Shown here: positions 10,562 through 21,943 of the stretch, piece by piece | Position numbering within the stretch: position 1 is the stretch's first letter | Layout: the number at the start of each line of letters is the position of its first letter | Source of the DNA: Aotearoamyces nothofagi | Taxonomy: Eukaryota; Ascomycota; Leotiomycetes; Leotiales; Tympanidaceae | Assembly (NCBI GenBank): GCA_015345905.1 | Contig: JADDTR010000018.1 | Span: 248,361 to 312,360 of the forward strand | DNA length: 64,000 bases | Reading direction: 5' to 3' | Position numbers and translations under genes: made by a program | The notes under the pieces: model-generated | What the model was told of the DNA's origin: nothing | Databases searched by the model: none | What the model saw: only the letters and a program-made list of their open reading frames with translations

Positions 10562-10955
10562 GAGCAATGTTGGAAGGAATCTGAATGTAGGCAACAGTAG
10601 AGAGGGATTGGATGACCGGATATAATGAAAGTACATTTTTTGTTATTAGGATTGCTACTTATCTCGCAACTGGGATTGGCAATAATCATGACTCACGAGG
10701 GAGATTTAGAAGTCAGAGAAATGGATTAATTGGAATTTCTTTTGCCTGCTAAAGGCTATCTCACAGCCCCCAGCCTCCATCCTCTAACCGGGAAGTTAGA
10801 AATTGGCGGATACATCCCAGAAACACTTCCAATCGAATGTAGCCCATTTAAGATGCCCGGAGCTATCCATTTCGTTTCTTGTGACCATCCAGTAACGAAA
10901 AGCAGGCAGGTGAAACAAACGCCATTCTCCGCAGTCATGCAATCCAAATTTCCAT
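10562..10955. other. Intergenic between convergent genes
   Basis: This 394-bp segment holds the 3'UTRs of the acidic orphan (+) and EAF3 (-). No gene or repeat is visible. Confidence 0.5.
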
Positions 10956-13162
10956 TCAGTATCCACGAGCCTTCTCGATATAGCTTTGACTTGGAGTTTC
11001 GTACTCACTAACAAAGTATTTAATGGCATGTTTTCCTAACCAATTAGTCATCTTGGAAAGTTCCTCGCGAAGGCGGTTAACAGATTGCTGATCCATGTTT
11101 GTCTGTGCGATCAGTTCCGGTAGAGAGACTGGAGATTGTCAGTGGCTACTCTTGTAAGTTTGATATCGTGTGGAGTATACCTAGAAGGCGGCACAGGTGC
11201 TCTGCCCCGTAAGTATCACCTGCCCCCTTGTCGGACCATTCGCCTTTGCCAGATTGCCACAGTTCACGCACTTCGAGGTATTGATCGCGTTCGAATCTAA
11301 AGTGCGTTTAGTTGTGGAACCGAAAATAATATCAACTAGTCTCACCTATACAGTAGAATCCGACCTAAGCACTTCTCAAAATACTCCCTCAAGCCAGCAA
11401 CCACTTCCTCCAAGATGTCTGCTTGAGCACTGCCAGGTTGGCGTTTTGGTGCTTCGTAAGCTAGGTAGTCGACGAGGATTGAGTTTACCGGGTGGACGCT
11501 GGGCAATGGCACGAGCTGTTGGTTCTTTGTGACATTCTCCCAGTCGTCAACAAGTATGGACTTGAGATGATCTGGGATGACAAGCTTGATGGATGGTCTT
11601 GCATGAAAGCCCTCTTCCTGAAAATTAATAAAATATGTCAGAACGTAATCCTCACAGAGTGTTTTGAAAATAAAATCCATAGATAGATATTCATCCCGAA
11701 TGATGCCAGCAATCGGGAGGCGCTGATCATGTGGGAGATTCTCGTAATACCAACGGATAGCTTGGGTGCCAGTTCCATTTTGTATGTGCCTCTCTAGGGC
11801 TGGATGATCCTTGACCCCCGAGCTCCGATCAGGCATTGTGTACTTCCCGGGGTCCTTGAGCCGACCATGACGACTAATGTATGTGTGGTTTGGGCTGGGA
11901 AGTTTCAATAAGGGGTCCTTTGGAAAGTACGCAGGGTTCTGAATGAAATCTAAGAGACTGATGACCTCATGTGAAGGGTTTCGCGAAGCAAGTCTAACGG
12001 AGCGTCTCTCAGTACTTAGTCCGAGGACCTTCTCTTTGGTTGCGTTTCGGCGCTTAGGACTGTAAGGTCTGGCGTCGCTCTGTTCACTTCCCGTACGTGG
12101 AGACGAAGAGAAGACCTCCGGTGGAGTAGGTGAGCGAGAGAAGACCGATAATGGTGAGCTGGCACCACTTATGGGAGTCAGGCTCCTTTTTCTCTTGTGA
12201 ACTTTTGAGGTCATGGTCGGATGGCCGTCTTTCTCTTTCGAAGAATATATTATGTTGATCTACCAAAGTAGAAAGGAAGATGGGCAAGAGCAAAAATAGC
12301 CTGAGGGTTTGATTTTGTGGTGTTGCAAACAAAATGCTAGATACTGCGGTAAATTGAAGTAAAATCCAATTTCTTTGGACAAATGTGAGGTGGAGGATCC
12401 AAGGTCCAAGGTCCCAAAGTTATGAAGCGAAGTTGTGTCCTTGATATCGAGTAGGCGGTGGGCCACAGCAGAAGATGGAAGTGCAGAACGCTCAAAATAA
12501 GAAGTACTCACGTGTTCTAAATCATAGTCACGATTCCTCCTTGGTCCACGACCGCCTTGAGCGGTCATAGAAGTATGCCGCTCTTCACTTCCTCGAGCAG
12601 AACTGAAATCTGAACCATTGGCGCGACCTCCTTTCTTTGTGGTTGATTTTGCTGACGGACCTTTTCCTTGCAGATTCTTCATTTGCTGATGGAGCTGTGC
12701 TGCCAGCTCCTTATTCTCATCCGTAAATTTCCGGACTCGATCTTGAGGTACCCAGTCATCCCAACTAGAATATGTCACGTGCCAGTTAGCATCCTTTCCC
12801 CCTTTGTAAGGTCTTTTGGGAAGGCTTAGAGATTCTAATAATATTAAATATGTTCCTTTTTCCCGCTTTGAAACATATATATTACATGTTCGGACTTCAA
12901 AGCATGTGCTTTGGCTTTGAGATGTGCACTTTCAAGGAAGGCTCAAGAAAGAGTGTCCGGTTACAGATTATGAGCAACGACAAGCGTCCACGCATTCAAC
13001 TTACGTGTTTTTCCATCCTTTGTAATGGATCTTGTATTGCCAGGACTGGTTGTCCTCTGTGGGCCTCGAATCCAGCACTTTTGCCTCATACAGCATCTCG
13101 TGGTGGAAACACAGCACCCTCTCATCCTTCGAATATGGAGCTGCCGGAGCCTTAGGAGCCAT
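10956..13162 (-). CDS. eaf3: EAF3-like chromodomain/MRG protein (NuA4 and Rpd3S subunit)
   Basis: Eaf3 reads H3K36 methylation as a subunit of the NuA4 acetyltransferase and the Rpd3S deacetylase. Exons 13005-13162, 12512-12764, 11346-11617, 11181-11296 and 10956-11128 join in phase to 972 nt, 323 residues, the usual family size. The chromodomain covers about residues 12-75 (VLCFHHEMLYEAKVL, then HYKGWKNTWDDWV). A basic Ser/Gly-rich linker ends DYDLEH, and the MRG domain follows (about 140-320) with DDWENVTKNQQLVPLP, YGAEHLCRLLVSLPEL and a terminal YIEKARGY. Introns 1 and 2 are long for this window, 240 and 894 bp. Intron 2 separates DYDLEH from EEGFHARPSIK, which are adjacent in other fungi, and contains a long open frame described separately. 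The gene shares a 422-bp divergent promoter with the NKP2-like gene. Confidence 0.92.
11618..12214 (-). other. Open reading frame inside EAF3 intron 2 (possible alternative first exon or nested gene)
   Basis: An ATG at 12214 opens a frame that runs about 199 codons through the EAF3 intron and continues, in the same frame, across the intron's acceptor into the MRG exon, stopping only at the TGA just past the next donor (290 codons in all). Its composition is protein-like: a basic Ser/Pro-rich start (KVHKRKRSLTP), then a globular-looking stretch with many aromatic and charged residues (for example FIQNPAYFPKDPLLKLPSP and GTQAIRWYYENLPHDQRL). I recognise no domain. Options are an alternative promoter giving an MRG protein without a chromodomain, an extra cassette exon, or a captured coding fragment. 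No stop codon separates it from the MRG exon. A weak GTGAGG donor 38 nt before the acceptor could make a tiny intron. Confidence 0.5.
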
Positions 13163-13584
13163 ATTTGCTCAGTGCACCTTGTCAGACACTCAATTAACGT
13201 GAATTTCTCCTAAGTAGCGAGACAAAAGCCTTGTAGTCCTGACGTGGGTGTTGAAAGAGGATATGGAGATGAGCTGGATCATTGAAGGGTTCGGGAACGT
13301 AGCGAGGCGCGTTTTCAGATCGCGTTGAGCTACCCGTCTCAGCCTTGCAGATTCACAACACTTTCGGGATTACCTCTTTGAAGAATTTAGAGTGAGGCGC
13401 ACCCTTCTGTAAAATAATATCAACACCACCACTAAAGAGCAGATCTCTGAGAGCAGAGAGGATAGGGAGTGGAAAGCAAAGTCGCAGTTCATCGACGATA
13501 TTGGCGCACCATTAGCCACTTCCGCCTAACTTGCGGCGCCACATATAGCAATCAACAGTCGTACCGGTATTCTCGTTCGTCACA
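13163..13584. promoter_or_regulatory. Divergent promoter of eaf3 and the NKP2-like gene
   Basis: A 422-bp gap between divergent starts. It is mixed-composition sequence with no recognised motif. Confidence 0.45.
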
Positions 13585-14193
13585 ATGGCACCGACTGAGC
13601 AAACAATCCTCACAAATTTTCTTCTTATGCCCTCCTCTCTTCCTACAATTCTCTCTCTCGAAGCCTTTGCGGCACTCTTCCCCCGTGCTGAGCAGTCTTC
13701 TCCCGAGGTCAAGCGCCTTTATCGAGCTCTACAACATAGACGCGCTCTACTCACCGATGCAGTCACCCAGGACATCGAGCTTGAGGTGAAGCGAGGTAAC
13801 GCACAACGACGTGCTATTCTGAGATCACGCCGAACTGCAGAAAAAGAAGAGCCCGACGAAGAAGTCGCGGTGGAAACTGCTGTGTGTATTATTTACTCTG
13901 GCCGATCTATTTGACAATCACTGACGTTCCAGCTCTTTGGATCGACTTCGAACCTTCCAGCCTCACGTCCACATACCCTGCCTTCGATACTACCAGAGTT
14001 GGAGTCCGCAGCACAAGTCGTGTCAGCCGAAATCCAAGCGTTAGAATACGAAGCGGAGAGTTTGCTCTCCGAGATAAAAACTACAGTTAGTGGACTGAGT
14101 GATTTACGATATGGAAGGCTCGCGAATGGGGATTTAAAGGAGGGCGTGCTGCAGGGCCTTAATGGATTAGATGCTGTGTGTGAGAGAAGGTGA
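13585..14193 (+). CDS. nkp2: Cnl2/NKP2-family kinetochore protein
   Basis: Nkp2/Cnl2 are small subunits of the CTF19/CCAN inner kinetochore that pair with Nkp1. Exon 1 is 13585-13881 and exon 2 is 13933-14193, with a 51-bp intron (GTGTGT donor, TTCCAG acceptor), giving 185 residues. The N-terminus (TEQTILTNFLLMPSSLPTI, then FAALFPRAEQSSP) fits the Cnl2/NKP2 domain, and the remainder is helical with an acidic coiled coil near the C-terminus. The ATG at 13585 sits in a good context (CACAATGG). A second CCAN candidate, CENP-Q, lies 8 kb away. Assignment rests on recognising the N-terminal block; the short length limits certainty. Confidence 0.8.
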
Positions 14194-14425
14194 GCCAGCG
14201 GCGTTGATATCACTTTTGCTGCACGGAAAAGCAGTGGCGTTCTAAGAGATACCCAATGAAATTAAATCCAGTGATAGGAGATCACATTATGAATTTTGTC
14301 GAACAGTGCTGTCCCCCTAAAGCAGCGCCCCGATATTTCGTTTCCGTTATACCTAGCTCATTTTAACACTTATGCCTCCTTGCTCTTTCCCCAGATAACC
14401 TTCAAATCAACTATTCATGTATAAT

Positions 14426-15244
14426 TTACTGAGTAGCCGCTCCTGGTGCGGCTGGTCCGGCTGGTCCGGCTGGTCTAAGTTTGCGGCCCCTGGTGCGGAG
14501 TTAGGAACTGCCTGCTCTAAATAATTGATGTGACACTTACATAATGGTTCGGCTGAGAAACGAAACACCGATCATGAACAGCCAACTTGGAATGGCGGCG
14601 AAAACCCACAGAGCCCATCCGAGTGGGTGAGCAAGACCAAGTTTCGCCACTGGGCCATCAAATGGGTGGAAGTAGCCATTGACCTCTGGTGTACTTTGGT
14701 ATGATTTCGAGATCTTGAGGTCGGTGAACGTCTTAGGTGTGGTTGAGGTTGTGTTCAAGCCAACGATGTGGAGTGGGACGGCGGTTGCACCTGGTACCAC
14801 ATCGAAGATCCAGAGGCTGGGAGGACCAGCTGCCCAGCTGTTGCAAAGAATAGGTTGATGATCGCAGTTGAGGTAGGCAAGGTGAGGTGAGGTGGGATCA
14901 GCCTTGAAGAGAATGGCGGTCTCGTTGAATGCCTTGCTAACCTTGCCGCACATGCCAAAGCATGTCTTATTCTCGCCAGTGACCAAGACCCACCACTCTG
15001 TAGGTCTATCAACAGATTTTAGCTTGCCTTCCCAGTTGTGCAAGCCCAAAATGTCAATGTTCTTCCCAGCAGCTTTAGCCGCAGCAGCTTCAGCTTCGTG
15101 GAAGGTATTGAAGTGGGGAACATAGGACTGGACCTTGGAGAAATAGAACTTCGCAGTGTCTAGTGCTTGATCGAGGGGGTTCGGTTGATCTGCTGCAGCC
15201 GCGAGTAGCGGGAGCACAAAGAGTGAGATGCTTGAAAAACGCAT
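14426..15244 (-). CDS. Secretory-pathway thioredoxin-like membrane protein
   Basis: Two exons (14541-15244, 14426-14489) with a 51-bp intron give 255 residues. A signal peptide covers about residues 1-18 (MRFSSISLFVLPLLAAAA). The lumenal region (about 20-205) resembles a thioredoxin fold with a C95-x3-C99 pair after a WWVLVTG strand, so it is not the classical CxxC. It contains N-glycosylation sequons (NKT, NET, NTT). A single transmembrane helix lies near 211-233 (WALWVFAAIPSWLFMIGVSF). The cytosolic tail is Ala/Pro-rich (GPAGPAAPGAATQ) and comes from the short last exon. Homologues in ascomycetes are conserved, sometimes labelled peptidyl-tRNA hydrolase, which the sequence does not support. 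A role in ER redox or folding is inference. The gene is convergent with the NKP2-like gene. Confidence 0.75.
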
Positions 15245-16001
15245 GCTTGCGGTTGTGGATGAAGCTGTGATGCTGTTAGGGTGGTGCGTTCTGCAAGAAG
15301 GTGGTGCGATAAGCCTAGAAGAACTTAGGTAGTAGGCATGGACTTACTTGGGATAGATAAATGCGAAGACGGAATAGGTTATTAAGTATATTAGCGATAA
15401 CTACTGAAACGTAGGTTTTTAAGAATCCGAGGATGAAGAGCGGATGGAAGTAAGCAGAGGAGCTCTGTAGAAGCAAGAAGATTGCGATGTGGTGCGTCTC
15501 TGTCCCCTCCACTCTATTGCGGAGATACCTGTTGGCCGGCGGACCCTGACTGGCGCAATTTCCTAACTTTGGTTTAGCAGCTCTCGCTTATCTGAGAGAC
15601 ACTGGGTGCTCCAGTCCGGTGCGCGTACATGTGCATATCACGTGACGTTCAATGATGCTGACTCCTGCTTGTGAGTCACGAGATACCTTGGATGCCGACC
15701 ATGAGTGAACATCCAAATCTTAGATATAGAGATGAGACAACTCGTTCTGATCCATAACTACATGTCCCTTAATTCACTATTGGCTTCTGGGGCACCATTA
15801 CCTTGACGCTCAAGCCGTGGGCATATTATTCCGTCTGACAAAACGAGGTGCGGCGATAACATTTTCCTTACTCGTTATCGCCTGGCACTAGCTACGGCGG
15901 GCCGTCGCGAAATGCGCAACTTTTCTCAGATATCTGGAAATTTCTTGAATGAGAATTCGATGTGTACAAGTTAGGCATACGAGTTTCCCAAGCTTCCCAA
16001 C
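15245..16001. other. Intergenic: divergent promoters of the thioredoxin-like gene and rrp12
   Basis: 757 bp between divergent starts. No credible gene is present; short frames here lack family resemblance. Specific motifs were not recognised. Confidence 0.45.
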
Positions 16002-19000
16002 ATGTCTCTGGAAGAGAAACTCGATAAAATTCGGTCGCCGAAGCTGCAGAATCAGCAACAGGTATGTGTATTGAATCCCGTAGCTCAAGCACCGCCGGCT
16101 AATTGCTCCACCAGACTGCCATTGTGCTGTCTGCTGTCGAAGACACTCTCCGCGACCAGAAAACCGAGTTCACGCCCACTGGGTACTTTGCTGCACTTCT
16201 GGCCCTCCTGCATCAATCTATTAATACGAATGGCGTCGTCAACAAGGAGTTGGCAACATCTGTTGTGTACCTTCTAGACCTTGTCACCCCCCACACACCG
16301 CAACCTCTTCTGCGATCAAAATTCTCACAGATTCTCACAAATATCGCCCCAGCACTGATACTACCAGATGCTGATGCTCCTCTTTTGCGGCCCTCAATAG
16401 GATGCCTGGAATCTCTGCTTGTAGCTCAAGATGCCGCTGCATGGGAACTCTCACAAATACAAATCGGGCCACGACGAGCAATTGCTGGACTCCTAAACTT
16501 GGCTGTCGACCATAGACCAAAGGTTAGGAAGCGGGCGCAAGATGCAGTGACAAAGGTCTTGCAGAATCCACCACCAAGTCCATCCCTCGACCATCCAGCG
16601 GCGGATATGTGTGCAGAAACAGCACTGAAGAGCTTGAGTGATCTCGCAGCCAAATCAAACCAGGCAAAGAAGCAGAGAAAACCAACGCAAGCAGAAAATG
16701 ATCCAGGATTGATTCATGCATTACATTTGGTCAAAACGGTAGCAGCAGCTTCTGGAGGCTGGCCAAGCAAGAAAATAGAAGCGCTTTGCGAGGTGCTCCT
16801 GAATATTTCTAGGTCGAGCAACGAATACATGACCATGGCAGCTTTCGAAGTCTTTGAGATAATCTTTGAAGGCATGGCGGATGAATTTTCTTCTACGAAA
16901 CTTCCAAAACTCTTGGAAGTTATTTCTGAATTACGTCCGTCCCAAAATGATTCACAGCTCTTACCGCCTTGGATCGCTGTCTTGTCAAGGGGCTACGATG
17001 TATCCGCTCAGATCAACCCAGAGGATACATTCCAGAAACTCCCAGAATTGTTTAACATGATATCTGCATTTTTGGCTTCATCGTCACACAATATCCGCGT
17101 TTCCGCATCAGAATGCCTAATTTCATTCATGGCAAATTGTATCCCTGATTCCGTCCTATTGGAGCCTACCATATACGATGAAAAGGTTCTAGAGAAGCTT
17201 GCGAAAGCTGCGGTGGATTTACTCAGCCTCAAATATCAAGCCGCGTGGATGGAGAGTTTCAATGTTCTCGGAGCAATGTTTGACGGCCTGCGCTGGCGTG
17301 CAGACCCAATTTTGAGAGATGTGGTTAAGACGGTAGGGGAACTTCGTGGTAATGACTCTTTTACTGGCAAGAAAGAGGCAGATGAGATCATTGGTAAGGC
17401 TATCAGAGCAATGGGGCCTGAGAGTGTACTCAACATCCTCCCTCTTAATCTTGCGAAGCCCAAGGCGGGACAGCCTGGTCGGGCTTGGTTGCTGCCTATT
17501 CTGCGTGACTTCGTGAGCAATACTAAATTGCAGCACTTCAAAACTGAATTTTTACCCTTGAGCGAGCTCATGTTCCAGCGGGTCATAGACAATGGCGAGG
17601 GAGAAAAGACGATGGAGATCAAGATCTTTGAGACTCTCGTGCAACAGATATGGGCCCTTCTTCCAGGCTACTGCGATCTACCTTTAGATCTCACCGAGAC
17701 GTTCGATCAGAAATTTGCCGAGATGCTTTCGAATCTACTTTACACACAAGTAGAATTACGATCGGATATCTGTAGGGCTTTACAGACTCTGGTGGAGTCG
17801 AACAAAGCTATAGCAACGATTGAAGGGGATGATGACCTCGTACTGCAGAGTCAAGTTTCAAAAGCAGTGGCACAGAAGAACCTTGACCACATATCAGCCT
17901 TCGCTGGCAACATGCTTGCGGTACTATTTAATGTCTATAGCCAGACACTTCCGCAGTATCGGGGCTACATCTTGAAATGTATCAATGCTTATCTCAGTGT
18001 TGCCCCGACGGCTGAGCTCATGGAGACTTTCGTGCGTGTTACTACCATGCTAGAAACGTCACTAGCTGAGACTGGAGCAAAAACCCAAGCAGAAAAGCAA
18101 AAGCAGAAACAGCAGAACGCCGAAGACAAGATGCCGCCAATGAGCCATACGCTAATGGATCTTGTCATTACCGTCTCCATCTATCTTCCACGCGACAGTT
18201 TCAGCACACTCTTTAATATAGCTGCGCTCATAATCATCAAAGATGACGATCCACAGCTTCAGAAGAAGGCATACAAGCTGATTCCGCGACTGTCAGAATC
18301 ACCAACTGGCAAGGCGGCCCTCGAAGAGCGAAGTTCTGAGCTTCAGCAGTTGCTCCTCAATAGCGCCGAGAAAGTGTCTGCACCTGCAAAGCGGGACCGA
18401 CTTGCAGCTATCTCAACACTCATTCCGTTCCTTCCAAACGACTCTCTTCATTTTATCCCATCTGTTCTTTCTGAAGTAGTAATTTCATGCAAGGAAGTCA
18501 ACGAGCGCGCCCGGACCGCTGCTTTCGACCTCCTAATTCTGATGGGTGAGAAAATTGTCTCCGCATCGGGAAGCACAATCGAAAATAGCAAAGTCCCACA
18601 TATGCCCGAAGATGCACCAGCAGTCACCGCGAATCTTGAGGAGTATTTCACAATGGTCAGCGCTGGCCTGGCAGGTAGTTCGCCACACATGGTCTCTGCC
18701 TCCATTACGGCATTGACGCGGATCCTCTACCACTTCCGTGAGAGTCTCTCCCCTGAAACACTTACAGACCTGGTACAGACCATGGACCTCTTCCTGACTT
18801 CCAACAACCGCGAGATTGTCCGCAGTGTCCTTGGTTTCGTTAAAGTCTGTGTCATTAGTCTTCCAACGGCCTTGATGCTTCCCCGCCTCGAGACTTTGAT
18901 TCCTAACCTCATGGTTTGGAGTCACGAGCATAAAGCGCATTTCAAGGCGAAGGTTAAGCATATCTTGGAGCGCATGATCAGAAGATTTGGAGTAGATACC

Positions 19001-19843
19001 GTAAACAAGTACTGTCCCGAAGAAGACCGGAAACTCATATCCAACATACGCAAGACAAAGGAACGGAACAAGAGACACAAGGATGCCGCAAAGGTTGCGG
19101 GTGAGGAAGGTGAGGGTGACGAGGAAGATGCTAGAGCGCCGAAAAGAAAGGGCAGATTTGAGAGCGAGTACGATGAAGCTGTTTATGGTAGCGATGACGA
19201 GAGTAATGGCTCAGATGTATCCGATAACGAAGTCTTGGGCAAAAGCAAGAAGCGAAAGAATGTCGATAAGGGCGGAAAGAGCTATATTGTCGAAGACGAG
19301 GAGGAGCCTTTGGATCTGCTAGATCGTAGAGCGTTAGCCAACATCTCGACGACCCGGCCATTGAAGCAACGTATGCCTACAAAAACCAAGGCGAAGGTTG
19401 ACTTGGACGGGAAGTTGATACTGGGTGGTGATAGCGATGACGATGACGCCATGGTTCTTGATACACCAGGCAACCCCGAAAATGATGAAGGCGGAATTGG
19501 TGCATATGTTGAGGCAATCAAGGGTCGCGATGCTGTGCAAAGAGGCCGCGGAGGCAAGCTCAAGTTTAGCAACAAGAGGAACAAGGATGATGTTGAGGAG
19601 ATGGAGGTTGATGACGAGGATGTCAAAGCTGTAAAGAAGCAAATTGGTGGTGATCGTGGACGAAGGGACGGTGGGTTCAGGGGTGGTCGGGGAGGACGAG
19701 GCGGACGAGGTGGAGGGCGGGGAAGCGGAAGAGGTGGTATCTCTGCTGGACGGAAGGGCCTTGGCGAGGGAAGGAGATCTGGCCCTCCTGGTGGTAGCGG
19801 AAGGGTGATGAAGTCACCTCGTGGAAACTCGGGCCGGAGATAG
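16002..19843 (+). CDS. rrp12: Ribosomal RNA-processing protein RRP12 (NUC173/HEAT repeats)
   Basis: Rrp12 is a HEAT-repeat protein needed for maturation and nuclear export of pre-40S and pre-60S subunits. Exon 1 (16002-16061) encodes MSLEEKLDKIRSPKLQNQQQ, a 53-bp intron follows, and exon 2 runs 16115-19843, giving 1262 residues, the normal length. Most of the protein is alpha-solenoid, with the NUC173 family core in about residues 320-540. A Lys/Gln-rich linker sits near 680. From about 990 the protein is disordered and highly charged: basic and acidic runs with nuclear-localisation-like KKRK, ending in an RGG-rich tail (GRGGRGGRGGG). The Gly/Arg tail explains several long antisense frames at 19282-19872, which are not genes. 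The exon 1 start is chosen because it joins in phase and matches fungal family starts. Confidence 0.93.
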
Positions 19844-20384
19844 ATGATATGCCATTCAAAGCATAGCGACAAATTTATATAAATTTCTTTTACCAGCCAC
19901 TTACAACCTGTCTATCCTGATTACACAACCCACTCTAAGCATTGTGAATAACAAATAACAGGATAGTATAACTTCAATTTCTTCGTCTGCTAAATGTATA
20001 AAGGAACAGACATTCGAGAAGGGTGGCCGTGCTGTAAATAGTAAAATGGGGTTTAGATACTACTCCCTTGAGGGTTTCTAGGACGAAGTAGATAGGCAGA
20101 CCTCTATCTCTTAGACAAGACCTTATAAGGAGAGGGAGGGTATCAGTTCGATTTAGAACTATTATAATGTCTCTTAAACAAGTTTAGGAATATATCGTCA
20201 AATAGAACCGAGGATTACAGTTGCATCAATAAGTAATATGTAGGTATTAATATCGTTAATGTTAATGTTGATTTGATTATTGAAGCATCGGAGCAATGTA
20301 ACCTCTTCTAAAAAGCAATTGCATCTCAATTCTAAACGCCTATCGATACAGTATCCCAGACTCCATATCTTCAAGGCAGCTTCA
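19844..20384. other. Intergenic between convergent rrp12 and vti1
   Basis: 541 bp of AT-leaning 3' flanking sequence. No gene, repeat or RNA was recognised. Confidence 0.5.
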
Positions 20385-21186
20385 CTACCGGAACTTGCTA
20401 ACGATGACGGCGATAATGAGGAGGACGAGAACAGTAATAATTGCAACAGTTATAATCCGATTTGTAGCCATCCTAAATATCACAGTTAGCATAGAAAAAG
20501 GAAATGCTACCAGAATAAGAATCTAGGATGTGATTTACCTACGTGCCATCCCCCGTAGTGTTTTAACACTCCTATCCACATATCCCTCACTTTCTAGTAA
20601 CGTGTCTCCAGTATGGCGGATTACCTCCCTCTGTCTGTGTAAATCCCCTAGAGTATTGGCGCCAATGGCCTCCGTCTCGTTTGCGATCCTCTGGCTGTCT
20701 CTCAGCCTTTGTGTACTCCTGTCTAAACGATCCGTGCCAGAAAGGAGCTGCTGGCGTTGCTCAAGCTGAACATCACTGGGGTTATCAGAGTATCTATTCC
20801 CGAAGAGTGCAGAGCGATCGGACGATAGCGACGCAAGTTTGCGCTTTGCTCCGTCGACATCTGATTCATGGTTACGGAAACGTTGGTTGACTTTTGTGCG
20901 GGTGGTGGACGGGATGTTCTGCTTCTCGAGGCGCATCTGATCAAGCTGTACCCCGCATGTCAGAACCTGCTCGATCAAGGACCGGCGTTATGGCGACGAC
21001 ACTTACAAGCTCATTTGCCTCCTCGAGCGCACGCTCTGCTTGACTTAAGGCTGCTTTCCGAGGCTCTCCAGCCAACTCCGGGATCTGGTCGAGCTTCTGG
21101 CTTAGATCAGCCTGTACGAGTTTCAACTCGGCTTCATAGCTGCTGAAGAGCTCAGAGCCAGCATCAGTGTCTAACGGGTTCGCCAT
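20385..21186 (-). CDS. vti1: Qb-SNARE Vti1
   Basis: Vti1 acts in Golgi-to-endosome, vacuolar and intra-Golgi membrane fusion as the Qb SNARE of several complexes. Exons 21007-21186, 20539-20945 and 20385-20472, with introns of 61 and 66 bp, give 224 residues. The N-terminal Habc-like helical domain (about 1-95) begins MANPLDTDAGSELFSSYEAE and is highly typical of fungal Vti1. The SNARE motif follows (about 130-195), with a central Gln in LHRQREVI. It ends in a C-terminal membrane anchor of Ile/Val/Leu (about 203-220) and a short KFR tail. The last exon is required to supply the anchor, which confirms the gene model. Confidence 0.95.
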
Positions 21187-21943
21187 GATGTCTCGCGATG
21201 GCTATATCGTATGCTGTGTAATGGTACAGGACGGTGGATTCTGGCGGAATCAAAGGTGGCCCCGGCTGTCTCTGAATGTGTCGTAATCCTTTGGCGACCT
21301 GCGCTTCCCGCTCTATCTGACCCTTATCGCTCCACTTTATTTATGGTAGTATAGGTAGCTAATAACGACTCCACTGCAGTGGTATTTGTATTCTAGACTC
21401 CCAAGAATGCGGAAATTGTCGAATTGGTGAATGGCGATTGTCTGTGGATGATGGCTGGTGATGCGAACAGACAAGACGATGGACGAGATGATGTCGGCTC
21501 TAGTCCGAACTCGTAAGGACCAAGGCGGCGCCGCTTCGCCTGAGGCTCTAAGGGAACCTTACCACACAAGGCGCTTGCAAGTCCATCAAAGGCCCAATAT
21601 GAGAACCGAGTACAGCAAAGGGTTCTAAACGACTTAGAACGACTTGCCGTAAAATATACAAATATTCCCGTAAGTTGGGATGTTCTCGAGAACATGCACT
21701 GCCAGATCTCAGAAGAGTTGCTGTGGTTTCACCTGTGAAGCAGTACTACATTACCTTTCTCAATACTACGCTAAGACTGGTGGCTGCGTCCCTCGGTGCA
21801 CCCAACAACTGTCAGCTCGATGATGTCGTCGAACAATGACGAGGCATTATCCAGGGCTGAGGCCATGAGCAACATTCAGCCTGAGCCCAATTCTTAGTTA
21901 TCGGCTTTCTCTTCTAGCAACCTCATTCCCTATTTCCATTATC
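21187..21943. promoter_or_regulatory. Divergent promoters of vti1 and the FAD oxidoreductase
   Basis: 757 bp. A 100-codon minus-strand frame at 21393-21695 shows no family resemblance and is treated as chance. No binding site was recognised. Confidence 0.4.

Noticed and set aside
19282-19872. 196-codon minus-strand Pro/Ser-rich frame
   Set aside because: It is antisense to the acidic and Gly/Arg-rich tail of RRP12.
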